A stretch of 52,379 nt of DNA from Bdellovibrionales bacterium CG12_big_fil_rev_8_21_14_0_65_38_15 (GCA_002787775.1 PCUW01000009.1:25935-78313), one strand, 5' to 3'; positions 1 to 9,376 are shown, counted from the first letter of the stretch. The notes: generated by a model not told the origin, from the sequence alone. A program made the numbers and translations.

Positions 1-41
1 TATCCGACATATTAAAAATAGAATGAATTTATGTAATCTAT

Positions 42-1187
42 CTAATTTCTAGGAACATCTTTCTTTTTGGGATTATAGAGCATAAAGACAACACCAACGT
101 TATTACCCATAAACTTTAAATCATATTCCTGAGTTCCATCTAAAAAACCGTGATTTTGCTTATAAAAGCCAAGCTTGTTTTCATAGAAAACACCAAACTT
201 TTTATTAGGAGTATTGTACTCAAGGCGATTACTAATGCTTCCACCAAAGCCTTGAACTTTTAATCTGTCTGTATAGTCATCGAACTCCCACCAAGCTCCC
301 TCTTTAACGATAACACTGTAATTCGCTCCTACAGTGACTCCGACGCCTACACTTGGTGTATAGACAAGACTTCCTAATCGACCTTCTAAGAGTTTAAAGC
401 GATGACCGTAACCAACTTCGAAAATCATTTCTTGATGCGTGTTTTGGTTGCGCACTAATTCCATTTCACCTGGAACTTGGTCATAGCCATCAAAAGGTTT
501 ATTAATTGGCTGAACGCCATTAACCTCGACGCCATCAATGGTTCCACTCACCTGTCTTGTTTGATCGTTTTGTAAAAACTTTGGGTGAAAGGCTGAAAGA
601 AAAAATTCATTTCCATTTTTTTCCAAACTAAAAGTAAAAGTATTTGTTGGCTCATCAATCATTTGAAAGGGATTATTTCCTTCTTCCTGCCATGTGCTTG
701 GAGTGAAAAACTCTCGACTACTTCTCTCGGTCCAAGAGTAATCTTGAATATCTACATTGATTCGACTCGAGCGCATTCTCATGTCGGTATCGAAGTACGT
801 TGTAAAAGAATGGCTAGCGTAAAATCTTAATTTCCATCTGTCTTGATCTGGGCCAACAGTTAAGGCCCTATCATAAACAGATGGAGTGTTGAGTTGTTGT
901 AAGTCGGCCTCATTGATAAGACAAAAGTCCGTTTGATCAGTTAGTGTTTCAACTGCGTCCAAAGAAACAATAATATCTTGAACAAATTGCGCATCAACTG
1001 TTTCGTTTTCTTCCTTAAGTTTTGTTAAGGCATCACAAAAACCTTCATCTTGAACAACGAAGTTAACTCCATCGATTTCAACAGTTGCACCACTACAAAA
1101 TTTTTCAACGTCGACAGCGCTAGAACTCAAGACAGGATCTTGAGCGTAGAGATTTAGACTTATGAAGATAAGTAAAAAGTATTTCAC
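42..1187 (-). CDS. Secreted protein of unknown function, possible outer-membrane barrel
   Basis: This 381-residue protein opens with a signal peptide (FLLIFISLNLYAQ, cleavage after about residue 15), so it is exported. The start codon is GTG at 1187, and I see no strong ribosome binding site before it. The second half (from about residue 190) is rich in alternating hydrophobic and polar residues with many aromatic and glycine residues and ends in VGVVFMLYNPKKK. That pattern suggests an outer-membrane beta-barrel or a beta-rich surface protein, but no family signature is recognised. Two cysteines near residues 31 and 51 lie in the N-terminal part. The gene stands alone, transcribed in the same direction as the ferredoxin upstream of it. 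The function is unknown. Confidence 0.75.
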   Translation of the reverse strand: MKYFLLIFISLNLYAQDPVLSSSAVDVEKFCSGATVEIDGVNFVVQDEGFCDALTKLKEENETVDAQFVQDIIVSLDAVETLTDQTDFCLINEADLQQLNTPSVYDRALTVGPDQDRWKLRFYASHSFTTYFDTDMRMRSSRINVDIQDYSWTERSSREFFTPSTWQEEGNNPFQMIDEPTNTFTFSLEKNGNEFFLSAFHPKFLQNDQTRQVSGTIDGVEVNGVQPINKPFDGYDQVPGEMELVRNQNTHQEMIFEVGYGHRFKLLEGRLGSLVYTPSVGVGVTVGANYSVIVKEGAWWEFDDYTDRLKVQGFGGSISNRLEYNTPNKKFGVFYENKLGFYKQNHGFLDGTQEYDLKFMGNNVGVVFMLYNPKKKDVPRN

Positions 1188-1253
1188 TAAGAGTTATCGG
1201 CACTTAAAGTGAAGATATTTAATTGAGTATTTAACTAGGATTAAAGGGGCGAA

Positions 1254-1502
1254 TTAGCCGTCATTACCAATTGAAGCTACAGGACAAGCTTCTAGTTGTT
1301 CCTGACATAGTTCGATTTCTTCAGGAGTCGTTGGCTGCTTCACAACATAAGCGTTACCGTCTTCATCTTCAGCGAAAAACTCTGGAGCACCGGTGTAGCA
1401 CACGTTACAAGCAATACAACCTTCACCGTTATCGTCGTCTGGGTCAGTGCAAAACCAAGCGCCAGCGATATTCTTTGGGTGTTTCATACTTGTATTTGCC
1501 AT
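1254..1502 (-). CDS. Single-cluster [4Fe-4S] ferredoxin
   Basis: This is an 82-residue acidic protein with C29-x2-C32-x2-C35 and a distal C73 followed by proline, the ligand pattern of small single-cluster ferredoxins. Two further cysteines (C18 and C66) could form a disulfide or reflect a different cluster type. It should act as a cytoplasmic one-electron carrier; the partner enzyme cannot be told from the neighbours. The start at 1502 is supported by AAGGAG eight bases upstream. It is divergent from the phosphohexomutase gene at 1615, with about 110 bp between them that must hold both promoters. Confidence 0.88.
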   Translation of the reverse strand: MANTSMKHPKNIAGAWFCTDPDDDNGEGCIACNVCYTGAPEFFAEDEDGNAYVVKQPTTPEEIELCQEQLEACPVASIGNDG

Positions 1503-1614
1503 GTCTTGGGCTCCTTAAAACGATAAACATACATAGATTAGCTAAGTTGCCACATTTCACTGATTTTGCGAATATTAGGCATTTCTGATTCCCATTATAT
1601 TTAAGGTTAGACCA

Positions 1615-3342
1615 ATGGAAAAGCAAGCACTTGAAAAGGCCACATGGTGGACAAACAACAATATTTTTGACGCTGCCAGTCGAAAAGAGATTCAAGACCT
1701 CATCGATGCCGGAGATACTAAAGAAATTACTGAGCGCTTCTACAAAGATCTTGAGTTTGGAACCGGTGGTATTCGCTCGATTCTTGGTGCCGGACTTAAC
1801 CGCATCAATATCTACACGATCAGAAAAGCCAGTCAGGCAATAGCCGATGAAGTTTTGGCCAATCACCACGAAAAGACAGAGCCCAAAATTGCGATTAGCT
1901 ATGATTCAAGAATCATGAGTTTTGAACTTGCGAAAGAGGCTGCCACTGTTTATGCCGCTAATGGAATTCATGCCTATATCTACAAAAGACTTAACCCAGT
2001 TCCACTTCTCTCCTTCTCGGTTCGTTATCACAAAGCTAATGCTGGAGTTATGGTAACTGCATCTCATAACCCCCCTGCTTACAACGGCTACAAAGTTTTT
2101 TGGAATGATGGAGCCCAAGTCACTCCTCCAAACGATGAAAGTATTATTAGTCGTTATAAAGCGCTGACTGATTTTTCTGCGCTTAAGCATATGAACTTTG
2201 ATGATGGTGTTTCAAAAGGTCTTATTCATTGGGTTGGTGAAGACGTAGAAAATGCTTATCAAGAAGCGATCTATGCTGCAGCTATTAATCCTGAGCTTTC
2301 TAAAAAAAGCGGCGCTGATTTAAAAATCGTTTACACTCCCATTCACGGCTCAGCACTTATTCCATGTTCAGTTGCTTTAGAAAAAATGGGATTCACTAAT
2401 GTTTCTGTCGTTGAATCTCAAGCTAAACCAGATGGAAACTTTCCAACAGTTAAGTCACCGAACCCTGAAAACCCAGAAGCTCTTGCAATGGCCGTTGAAC
2501 AAATGAAGAGAACTGGTGCCGATATTGTGATGGGAAGTGATCCTGATGGAGATCGTCTTGGACTGGCTTTCATTGAAAATAATGAAGTGGTTTATTTAAA
2601 TGGAAACCAGATTGGCACCTTGATGCTTCACTACATTCTATCGAATCTAAAAATTCAAGATCGTTTGCCTAAGAACTCTTATTTCGTCAAAACAATCGTC
2701 ACGACTCCACTACAAGAAAATATCGCCAGTGCATTTGATGTGGACTGCGAAAATACGCTTACAGGTTTTAAGTGGATTTGTGGCCGTATGAATAAGATTG
2801 AAAAAACTCAACCTGAGCGTAATTTTCTATTTGCGACAGAGGAAAGCTTTGGTTACCTCAATCATAAAAATGTTAGAGACAAAGACGGTGTAAGCTCAGT
2901 CACTCTTATGTCGGAAGTGGCCCTACACTATAAACTTCAAGGTAAAAGCTTAGTTGCAGCCCTTGATGATATCTACACTGAGTATGGCTTTTCTTACGAG
3001 CATCTTTTATCACTAGATTATTTTGGAAAAGAAGGCGCAGAGAAGATTTCTCGCATTATGGAAAGCTTTAGAGCACTTAATGGAAAAATCATTGATAGAA
3101 CGGCTAGCAAGGTTGAAGACTATCAAAAAGGCATGGACGATTTTCCAAAATCAAACGTTCTAGGCTTTCATTTTGAAAATGGAGACCGCCTTTATCTACG
3201 CCCTTCTGGAACTGAACCAAAAATTAAATTTTATATTATGGTTCAAGAAAAAGAAGGAACCTTGTCTGATAAAAAATCGAAAGCAAAATCTAAAGTAGAT
3301 CAATTCTTAAGCTTTATTAATAAAAAGGCTGAACAAGCATGA
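1615..3342 (+). CDS. Phosphoglucomutase/phosphomannomutase (alpha-D-phosphohexomutase)
   Basis: This 575-residue enzyme interconverts hexose 1- and 6-phosphates in the cytoplasm. The phosphoserine loop TASHNPPAYNG holds the catalytic serine at S150. The metal loop is GSDPDGDRLG (about residue 308), and the phosphate-binding loop RPSGTEPK lies near the C-terminus, so all four domains of the superfamily are present. The length and the FGTGGIR segment near residue 48 match the PGM2/PgcA-like branch better than AlgC or GlmM. Glucose versus mannose preference cannot be decided from sequence alone. Its stop overlaps the queC start by four bases (ATGA), implying co-transcription and translational coupling. 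Confidence 0.93.
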   Translation: MEKQALEKATWWTNNNIFDAASRKEIQDLIDAGDTKEITERFYKDLEFGTGGIRSILGAGLNRINIYTIRKASQAIADEVLANHHEKTEPKIAISYDSRIMSFELAKEAATVYAANGIHAYIYKRLNPVPLLSFSVRYHKANAGVMVTASHNPPAYNGYKVFWNDGAQVTPPNDESIISRYKALTDFSALKHMNFDDGVSKGLIHWVGEDVENAYQEAIYAAAINPELSKKSGADLKIVYTPIHGSALIPCSVALEKMGFTNVSVVESQAKPDGNFPTVKSPNPENPEALAMAVEQMKRTGADIVMGSDPDGDRLGLAFIENNEVVYLNGNQIGTLMLHYILSNLKIQDRLPKNSYFVKTIVTTPLQENIASAFDVDCENTLTGFKWICGRMNKIEKTQPERNFLFATEESFGYLNHKNVRDKDGVSSVTLMSEVALHYKLQGKSLVAALDDIYTEYGFSYEHLLSLDYFGKEGAEKISRIMESFRALNGKIIDRTASKVEDYQKGMDDFPKSNVLGFHFENGDRLYLRPSGTEPKIKFYIMVQEKEGTLSDKKSKAKSKVDQFLSFINKKAEQA

Positions 3343-4037
3343 GTCAAAAAGAAAATAACCTAGCGATCGCTCTCGTTTCAGGTGGAATGGATTCTCTCTT
3401 AAGTGCTGCCATTGCCAGTTCAAATCATGAACACCTCGCTTTTTTGCACCTAAACTATGGACAAAAAACCGAAGAAAAAGAGCTCGAGTGCTTTCATAAA
3501 ATTGCTGAATTCTATAACGTTCCAAAAGAGCTTCGAAAAGTCGTCGATGTCACTTTCTTAAAACAGATTGGCGGAAGTTCTCTCACGGATGATGGCATCG
3601 ACGTAAAAAAATACAAAGGCGATAGCGACGAAATCCCAGATAGCTATGTTCCTTTTAGAAATACGCATATTGTATCGATGGCCGTCAGTTGGGCCGAAGT
3701 GATTGGAGCAAAAAAGATTTATATTGGTGCGGTTGAAGAAGATAGCTCAGGCTATCCAGATTGCAGACCAAGTTACTACAAAGCTCTTAATGCTCTTATT
3801 AAAGAGGGTACTAAAGATGGTGACATTGAAGTCATCACGCCTGTTATTCATATGAAGAAATTTGAAATTGTTAAGAAAGCCGTCGAAATGAAAGCGCCGA
3901 TTCAAAATTCTTGGTCATGTTATGCTCGCGGCGATAAAGCCTGCGGCGTTTGTGACTCGTGTGCCCTACGCTTACGTGGATTTGGTCAGGCAGGCATGGA
4001 AGATCCGATTGAGTATGATCAGCGTCCTAAATACTAG
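3339..4037 (+). CDS. queC: 7-cyano-7-deazaguanine synthase QueC
   Basis: QueC converts 7-carboxy-7-deazaguanine to preQ0 in an ATP-dependent reaction, part of queuosine tRNA modification. The N-terminus has the PP-loop ATPase motif SGGMDSLLSA (residues about 15-24). The C-terminus has the zinc site CYARGDKACGVCDSC, spaced C-x7-C-x2-C-x2-C. The length of 232 residues is normal. It is coupled by a four-base overlap to the phosphohexomutase upstream, an unusual partner. No other queuosine genes lie nearby. Its TAG stop shares a CTAG tetramer with the stop of the convergent gene at 4034. Confidence 0.95.
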   Translation: MSQKENNLAIALVSGGMDSLLSAAIASSNHEHLAFLHLNYGQKTEEKELECFHKIAEFYNVPKELRKVVDVTFLKQIGGSSLTDDGIDVKKYKGDSDEIPDSYVPFRNTHIVSMAVSWAEVIGAKKIYIGAVEEDSSGYPDCRPSYYKALNALIKEGTKDGDIEVITPVIHMKKFEIVKKAVEMKAPIQNSWSCYARGDKACGVCDSCALRLRGFGQAGMEDPIEYDQRPKY

Positions 4038-4840
4038 GGAAGATAAACTATTTTGAATTCTAAATTACCAGCGGGAACTGTGATATTATCACCTGATGTC
4101 ACTAGGTCTCTTTTAAAAGAATACCCAAGATAGAATTTATCACCTGCTGTTAAGTAAAGTCTTTTTTGAAAGCCTGGTTCAACCTTAGTTATATCTTCAA
4201 TTGGTGTAATTGATGTACTTCCATCATTATCCTCTTTTGCACGACGAACTCTTATTTTCCCAACCACTGAATCACCGAAATTTTCATTTTGAATATTAGG
4301 AGAAGTAACTGCTGATTCGATCTTATTAATAAAAGTTTCAATATCTAAATACGAACGATCCCAAGCTGTTCCTGACCAGGTAACTTGCATCGAAGAGATC
4401 GTTTTCTTGAGATAAAAATCATACCAACCTGAGGTCGCAATAGTAATTAAGGTATAATTACCACCGCCAGAAATTGAAACAGTACCAGAATTTGTATCAG
4501 CAGTTGCCGCCTCAGTTACGTAGGTTCCATTGGATATTGTAGATGTCAAAGTCATTGCTCCAAAATGACAATCTTCGATAGAAGCATTACATCGACTTGT
4601 ACTCAGTGTTGTTACGTCGTTTAGAACCAAGCCTGCTGTGTTAGTTGCCTTAAAAACTTCTATACCGGCCAACTTACCAAAATTATCATTAACAGCCGTT
4701 GAAGATATTGGAGTTCCACTGGTAAAGATATTAAAACCTGCGATGTTCGTACTTACAGCTAAAGCTATAGTCGATGTTGTTATAATCGCAAAGGCGTATC
4801 CCTTAAGAAATTGAATCGTTTTATCCCAATTAATCTTCAT
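4034..4840 (-). CDS. Exported protein with a GTPISxxxVNxNF motif, unknown function
   Basis: This 268-residue protein has a hydrophobic N-terminal segment (about residues 13-32) that may be a signal peptide or anchor. Just after it comes TSGTPISSTAVNDNFGKL, resembling a motif seen at the mature N-terminus of many predicted bacterial surface and adhesin-like proteins. The remainder is rich in Ser, Thr and Gly and looks beta-structured. The start at 4840 is backed by an AGAGG ribosome binding site. It lies nine bases downstream of the lipoprotein gene at 4850 and is probably in the same operon. I cannot assign a function; a surface or appendage-tip role is a guess. Confidence 0.7.
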   Translation of the reverse strand: MKINWDKTIQFLKGYAFAIITTSTIALAVSTNIAGFNIFTSGTPISSTAVNDNFGKLAGIEVFKATNTAGLVLNDVTTLSTSRCNASIEDCHFGAMTLTSTISNGTYVTEAATADTNSGTVSISGGGNYTLITIATSGWYDFYLKKTISSMQVTWSGTAWDRSYLDIETFINKIESAVTSPNIQNENFGDSVVGKIRVRRAKEDNDGSTSITPIEDITKVEPGFQKRLYLTAGDKFYLGYSFKRDLVTSGDNITVPAGNLEFKIVYLP

Positions 4841-4849
4841 AATATCCTC

Positions 4850-5302
4850 TTATGGTCCCCAAGTATCGGTATCCCATACGGCGGAATCCCAATTAGCTTG
4901 AAGTGAACTAGCTTTATCTGAAATCATTGTTAAGTATGGCTCAATTGCACAATTGGTTTGATCAAGTGTTAGAGATAAATTAGCTGTTGGTTGATCTAAA
5001 CTCACGTTTGTAAGAGACCCACAATAGGTTGTCCCTTGCCATGCACCTGCTCCACCGTAGCCTATTAGGTGTAAATCCCAATTTCCAAAAGGAATGAGCG
5101 CCGTTTCTGCGCCTGTCATATCAATATCAAAAGGAACACCTGAGTCTTTATTAATGGCACGAATAAAAGTTCCGCCATCAAGACTGAAGCCAGTAACTGT
5201 CGCACCAGCAGTTAGGTTGAAATTTGTACGTGCTTTATGCCCGCCACAACTTGTAGCAAGCAAACTTAATAGAGTAAGTGTAAGCAGGTTTTTAATAATC
5301 AT
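4850..5302 (-). CDS. Small lipoprotein of unknown function
   Basis: This 150-residue protein has a classical lipoprotein signal. A hydrophobic stretch ends in the lipobox LATSC, with the lipidated cysteine at about residue 19 followed by glycines. The mature part holds two cysteine residues in a Gly/Ala/Thr-rich, presumably beta-structured region, including a GYGGAGAWQGTTYC segment. No family is recognised. It is the first gene of a likely two-gene operon with the exported protein at 4034-4840, so the two may work together at the cell surface. The start codon sits directly after AAGG, a tight spacing, so the exact start is not certain. Confidence 0.7.
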   Translation of the reverse strand: MIIKNLLTLTLLSLLATSCGGHKARTNFNLTAGATVTGFSLDGGTFIRAINKDSGVPFDIDMTGAETALIPFGNWDLHLIGYGGAGAWQGTTYCGSLTNVSLDQPTANLSLTLDQTNCAIEPYLTMISDKASSLQANWDSAVWDTDTWGP

Positions 5303-5496
5303 CCTTGTACGTATCGGTTAAATAAATTGTACAATAAGGTTAAAAAATGACGCATAAGCAGTTGATTTTAAAAGAACTCTAAAATAGCCTGAGTGCTTAA
5401 AATGAAAGAAAAACTTGGCGAATAGGGCTTTAATTTAATAGTGCCTGTCCGATAAGCTTTCAAAGAATTATCTACGAATGTCATTTTGGAGTATTA

Positions 5497-6078
5497 ATGA
5501 GCCAAGCTATCGAAAAGCTATTTGAAAATATGCAACGTCACCGCGAAAAGTTCCTCGAAAGAAGACAGGTCTTTTTATGGGGTGCGGTTCAAGATGATAG
5601 CGCAGAAAGAATTACAAATGATCTTCTCTATCTTGAAATGATGGATCCAGGTAAAGCGATTACATTCTTTATCAATTCTCCAGGTGGCGTCGTCACTTCT
5701 GGTATGGTTGTTTACGATACAATGCAAATGATTAGCTCTCCGGTGCATACTGTTTGTATGGGTCTAGCAGCAAGCATGGGCTCGCTCCTACTTTCTGGTG
5801 GAGAAAAAGGAAAACGTAGTATCTTTCCAAGTGGTCGTGTGATGATTCATCAACCATCAATTGGTGGCCAAGGTATGTACGGTCAATCTTCAGATATTCA
5901 AATTCAGGCCAAGCAGATTTTGAAAACAAAAGAGCTTGGGGCAAAAATCCTTGCTGATAATTGTGGCAAATCACTTGAGCAAGTCATGAGTGACTTTGAT
6001 CGAGACTATTGGATGAACGCTGCTGAATCGAAAGAATACGGCATCGTCGATACGATTATGGATAAAATTAAGTTCTAA
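5497..6078 (+). CDS. clpP: ATP-dependent Clp protease proteolytic subunit ClpP
   Basis: ClpP is the tetradecameric serine peptidase that partners AAA+ unfoldases in cytoplasmic protein turnover. At 193 residues it has normal length. The catalytic triad is visible: S93 in GLAASMGSLL, H118 in VMIHQP, and D170 in the segment before YWMNAAESKEYG. There is a three-residue insertion relative to Escherichia coli ClpP between the His and Asp. The start is well supported by GGAG six bases upstream. Neither clpX nor tig, common neighbours elsewhere, is adjacent. Its TAA stop overlaps the stop of the convergent gene at 6075. Confidence 0.96.
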   Translation: MSQAIEKLFENMQRHREKFLERRQVFLWGAVQDDSAERITNDLLYLEMMDPGKAITFFINSPGGVVTSGMVVYDTMQMISSPVHTVCMGLAASMGSLLLSGGEKGKRSIFPSGRVMIHQPSIGGQGMYGQSSDIQIQAKQILKTKELGAKILADNCGKSLEQVMSDFDRDYWMNAAESKEYGIVDTIMDKIKF

Positions 6079-7433
6079 GGAACAAAAATATTATCCTCGT
6101 CCCCATTGACGCCGGTTAAGTAAGTTCCGGCGTCACCATTGCTTACTTCCATATGTCTTAAAAGAGTTTGATACGACCAAGTCTTGCCTTGAATGAATGG
6201 CGCCAAAAACGCTATCGTGTTCGAAACTGACGTCGATGTGTAAGTCGACAGTCCTGAGGTAATAATATCTATATTTTTACTACCACCCTCTTTATTTCTA
6301 AAAAACTGGCCATTGTAATATGGATAGCTTGAACAGCCGTTAATAAAAAATAATTGGTACTTTCCAGTCGTATCAAAAATGAATTCAGGTAAATAATCAA
6401 AACTTAAATTTGCACCTAAACCAGAATGACCATCATAAACAAGTAAATCAGACTCTTGATAAGCAGGGATAAGAACTTTATGAAAAGTTAAATCCGCAGA
6501 ATTAAGATCAGTATCTCCTAAAAAAACGGTGATTCGAACAGTTTGAACAGTTCCTAATTGATTCTTCAAATCTTTTTCAAGTACATAAAGATAGTTTGAA
6601 CCACTGATTTCACGATCATTTTTTGTATAGCGAAATTTAACTTTTCTATCAGTAACAGCAAATCCTAAGTTTTCAAGCTCTGCAATTGTACCCTTGAAGC
6701 TTTTGTAACCATCATCACTATAATTAACTTCAGTAAGACTGACTTCATCACCGATATAACCCATTAGGACTCGTATATCTAAGACTGGTTTTTTATAAAG
6801 TTTGTCATATTCAGGATAAGTTTTTTTAGTATTATCAACTTGTGTTAGCTTACCTTTTACACGCACGATTTCCGTCTTATTTCCTTTTAGTGGACAATCT
6901 TCTTTTTCAATATCCCAAAAATAAAAAAAGTCTCCTAAACTATTATAATGTTCATCAGTACAAAGATTAACACCATCAATGATCCCAAGCTCATATGTTC
7001 TACTCATTGATAACGGCAGTCGTAGTGGAATTGATGCCGTTGACTTGCCTTTAAAAACATCTTTATGAAAAACAACTTTGCCAGAAACATTCATATGCAA
7101 TACGGCGTAGCCAGTATAATTATCTACCTTGGTAAAGGTAAATGCCATATTCTCACCAAGGACTCCAGGAACGCCAACTTCCTGCTTAAAAGACTCAGAA
7201 GAAAAATGACCGATAAGAAAAGAAATTTGCTCGCGAACTTCTTCAAAGACTTCGGCATTTTGAGCTGTTTCTTTTTTTAAGTTCGCTAGTTTTAATAATT
7301 TTGAAGTTTGAATTTCAATTCTTGAATCAAAGTTTAAAATGGCTTCAGTATTGGTCGCGCCAAAATACTTTGCATCCTGAGCAAACAGATTAAAGGATAA
7401 AAGGATCAACAGCCCAAGAATTGATGTTTTCAT
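6075..7433 (-). CDS. Secreted protein with a C-terminal His-Cys (caspase-fold-like) signature
   Basis: This 452-residue protein starts with a signal peptide (LLILLSFNLFAQ). Residues 30-320 hold no recognised domain. The last third has the pattern LLVYDGHSGLG (H336) followed after one strand by LFFINGCSSYPYY (C367). A histidine in a GH motif and a cysteine at the end of a hydrophobic strand is the catalytic arrangement of clan CD peptidases such as gingipains, separases and CHAT proteins. By analogy it could be an extracytoplasmic cysteine peptidase. No one family is a clear match, so this is inference. It forms a tail-to-tail pair with clpP and follows the DUF2298 gene by 50 bases. Confidence 0.65.
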   Translation of the reverse strand: MKTSILGLLILLSFNLFAQDAKYFGATNTEAILNFDSRIEIQTSKLLKLANLKKETAQNAEVFEEVREQISFLIGHFSSESFKQEVGVPGVLGENMAFTFTKVDNYTGYAVLHMNVSGKVVFHKDVFKGKSTASIPLRLPLSMSRTYELGIIDGVNLCTDEHYNSLGDFFYFWDIEKEDCPLKGNKTEIVRVKGKLTQVDNTKKTYPEYDKLYKKPVLDIRVLMGYIGDEVSLTEVNYSDDGYKSFKGTIAELENLGFAVTDRKVKFRYTKNDREISGSNYLYVLEKDLKNQLGTVQTVRITVFLGDTDLNSADLTFHKVLIPAYQESDLLVYDGHSGLGANLSFDYLPEFIFDTTGKYQLFFINGCSSYPYYNGQFFRNKEGGSKNIDIITSGLSTYTSTSVSNTIAFLAPFIQGKTWSYQTLLRHMEVSNGDAGTYLTGVNGDEDNIFVP

Positions 7434-7483
7434 AAATTAGCTTATGCCATGAAAAGAATAAGGCCTATAGATGTATGTAGAAA

Positions 7484-9376
7484 TTACTGAGAGATAACTT
7501 CAAATAGAGTTGAAGAAAGGTGGCTTATGACAGGTTTAAAAAGCTCTGGGTATTGAGTGAATTTATCAAGGCCAACGCCTTCATAATGCTCTTGCTCAGT
7601 AGGCCCAACGATAAGATATTGAATTCCTTTAGAAATTAACTGTGAATGAACCATCAGGGCGTCTGTACTCTTATACATGCCATCAATCCACTGCTTACGC
7701 TCTAAGACAGTCTTCCAAGTTTTCCCCCTTAGAACGACATGATTATCCCAGCCAAGCCAAAGAGGATGACCTGTAAAAGCACTGATTCTCGAAGCTTGGT
7801 AATTAAAGCTGTTACCTGGATATTCTAAAATCAAACTCAAACGATCCTGCTGGTTTAGAAACTCGATAATTTTAGAGTCCGACGGAAGTGAATATTTTAA
7901 GAAACTAAAGCCCTGAAGGCTTGGAATCTTAACCGGAAAAGGTTTTGAAGAGATAATCATGGGAATCAACAAAAGATTTAATAAAATCATGATTCCAATG
8001 GTTAGCTGACTCATTAAACGAGCTTTACCTTTTAACAAAAGCGGTACAACGGGAATAAACAAGCTTAAACAGATACCAAGTGTCGTCATAAACTTAAAGA
8101 CGGTATTTACTCTATCCATAAAGATAATATTATCAACAATTATAACAAGTAAAATGAGGTAGCCAGAGACTATCCACATCCTTATATTTTTAAGTCTAAG
8201 ACTTACAAAGCTAATAGCGAGTATTGGCAAAAGAAAATGAAGGATTAAACCAAAAAGTCCCGCAGTTGGAGCGAGGCCAAAAGTACTTGTTCGACTGGCT
8301 GAGCTTAAAAAACTAAACGCTGACAAGCCGCTTACGCAAATCAGTAACGTAGCGACAATATACTTTTTAGTAAAAATTTCTTTTGTATAACTGAGCAAAA
8401 TAAAGCTTGCGAGACCCATCATAACTAAAAAATCCCAAGCATTGAGCCAAGGAAGAAGAATTAACGAGAGACTTGCAATTACAAGTTGGTCGTTTTCAGG
8501 CTTAATCTTGATCGCTTTGATAAGGCTTGAAAAAACAAGAATAAGTAATGGGTATGCCATCATATGAGGGTGAAGATCAGAAAAGACAAATGACCAAAGC
8601 GGAAACTCGGCAAAATGATTAAAGCTAAAAATTCTTGTCGCTGACCAAAAGGCACCTAATGATCCAAAGACACTATCTTGAGACAAAGAATTCAAGACAC
8701 CAAGGGTTCCAATAAATATAAAAAGGACGGACAAAAATCTAGAATGTTTTTTTGAAAAGAACTGATAGAACTCATTGGCAGCAAAAGCTGACATTGCAGC
8801 AACACCAGCAATGGAATAAACATACGCTTGTTCTAAACCCATCATTGCTAACTTTGCAGGCCAACTCCACGAAAAATATCCAAGAGAATAGTATTGAAGT
8901 TTAGTACCATAGGCCCAAGGATCTATTATAGGTCCGATAGTCATTTTTAAGAAATAACCTAAAGTAGATATATCCATCGGCTTTTCACCCCAATAAAGAG
9001 CAGGATGAAAGGCGTTAATAACTAGAAAGATATTAAAGACTGTTAAGAAAAAAATCTCTAATTTAATAAACTCTAGCTTTGTGACATTAGATTTTTTAAA
9101 CAAGCATAATATGACGCCTAAGACACAAATGATTAGCCAATAACTCCAATGAAGAGGGACTGAAAAGAAATTACCAAGCAGATATAATGGAAAACTAAAT
9201 AAGAGTAAGGAAAGAACTCGACTTGAGCTCCAAGAAAGTCCAATCGTATTTAAAATAAAACTTGGTGCGATAAGCCCTGCGTACCAAAAGATAAAGTTGA
9301 ACCACAATAAAGCTTGGCCATCTATACAATGCAAAACCAATGGAATAAGTAATAAAGAGAGAAGAATAAGAATCAC
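7484..9376 (-). CDS. DUF2298 (Chlor_Arch_YYY) polytopic membrane protein
   Basis: This is a 630-residue integral membrane protein with a dozen or so hydrophobic segments. Several features match the DUF2298/YYY family known mainly from Chloroflexi and archaea: GEKPMDIS (residues 130-137), DPWAYG followed by YYSLGYF (about 152-168), and EFPLWSF followed by SDLHPHMMAYP (about 258-276). N-x-WD (NAWDF, about 310) also fits. The family is thought to resemble GT-C glycosyltransferases in topology, but its biochemical role is not established. The start is GTG in a four-base GTGA overlap with pyrD, so it is translationally coupled to it. It is the last gene of the dnaE-pyrD operon. Confidence 0.85.
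   Translation of the reverse strand: MILILLSLLLIPLVLHCIDGQALLWFNFIFWYAGLIAPSFILNTIGLSWSSSRVLSLLLFSFPLYLLGNFFSVPLHWSYWLIICVLGVILCLFKKSNVTKLEFIKLEIFFLTVFNIFLVINAFHPALYWGEKPMDISTLGYFLKMTIGPIIDPWAYGTKLQYYSLGYFSWSWPAKLAMMGLEQAYVYSIAGVAAMSAFAANEFYQFFSKKHSRFLSVLFIFIGTLGVLNSLSQDSVFGSLGAFWSATRIFSFNHFAEFPLWSFVFSDLHPHMMAYPLLILVFSSLIKAIKIKPENDQLVIASLSLILLPWLNAWDFLVMMGLASFILLSYTKEIFTKKYIVATLLICVSGLSAFSFLSSASRTSTFGLAPTAGLFGLILHFLLPILAISFVSLRLKNIRMWIVSGYLILLVIIVDNIIFMDRVNTVFKFMTTLGICLSLFIPVVPLLLKGKARLMSQLTIGIMILLNLLLIPMIISSKPFPVKIPSLQGFSFLKYSLPSDSKIIEFLNQQDRLSLILEYPGNSFNYQASRISAFTGHPLWLGWDNHVVLRGKTWKTVLERKQWIDGMYKSTDALMVHSQLISKGIQYLIVGPTEQEHYEGVGLDKFTQYPELFKPVISHLSSTLFEVISQ

Noticed and set aside
1444-1869. 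141-residue minus-strand ORF across the ferredoxin/phosphohexomutase intergenic region
   Set aside because: It overlaps the starts of two secure genes in other frames and has no conserved features.
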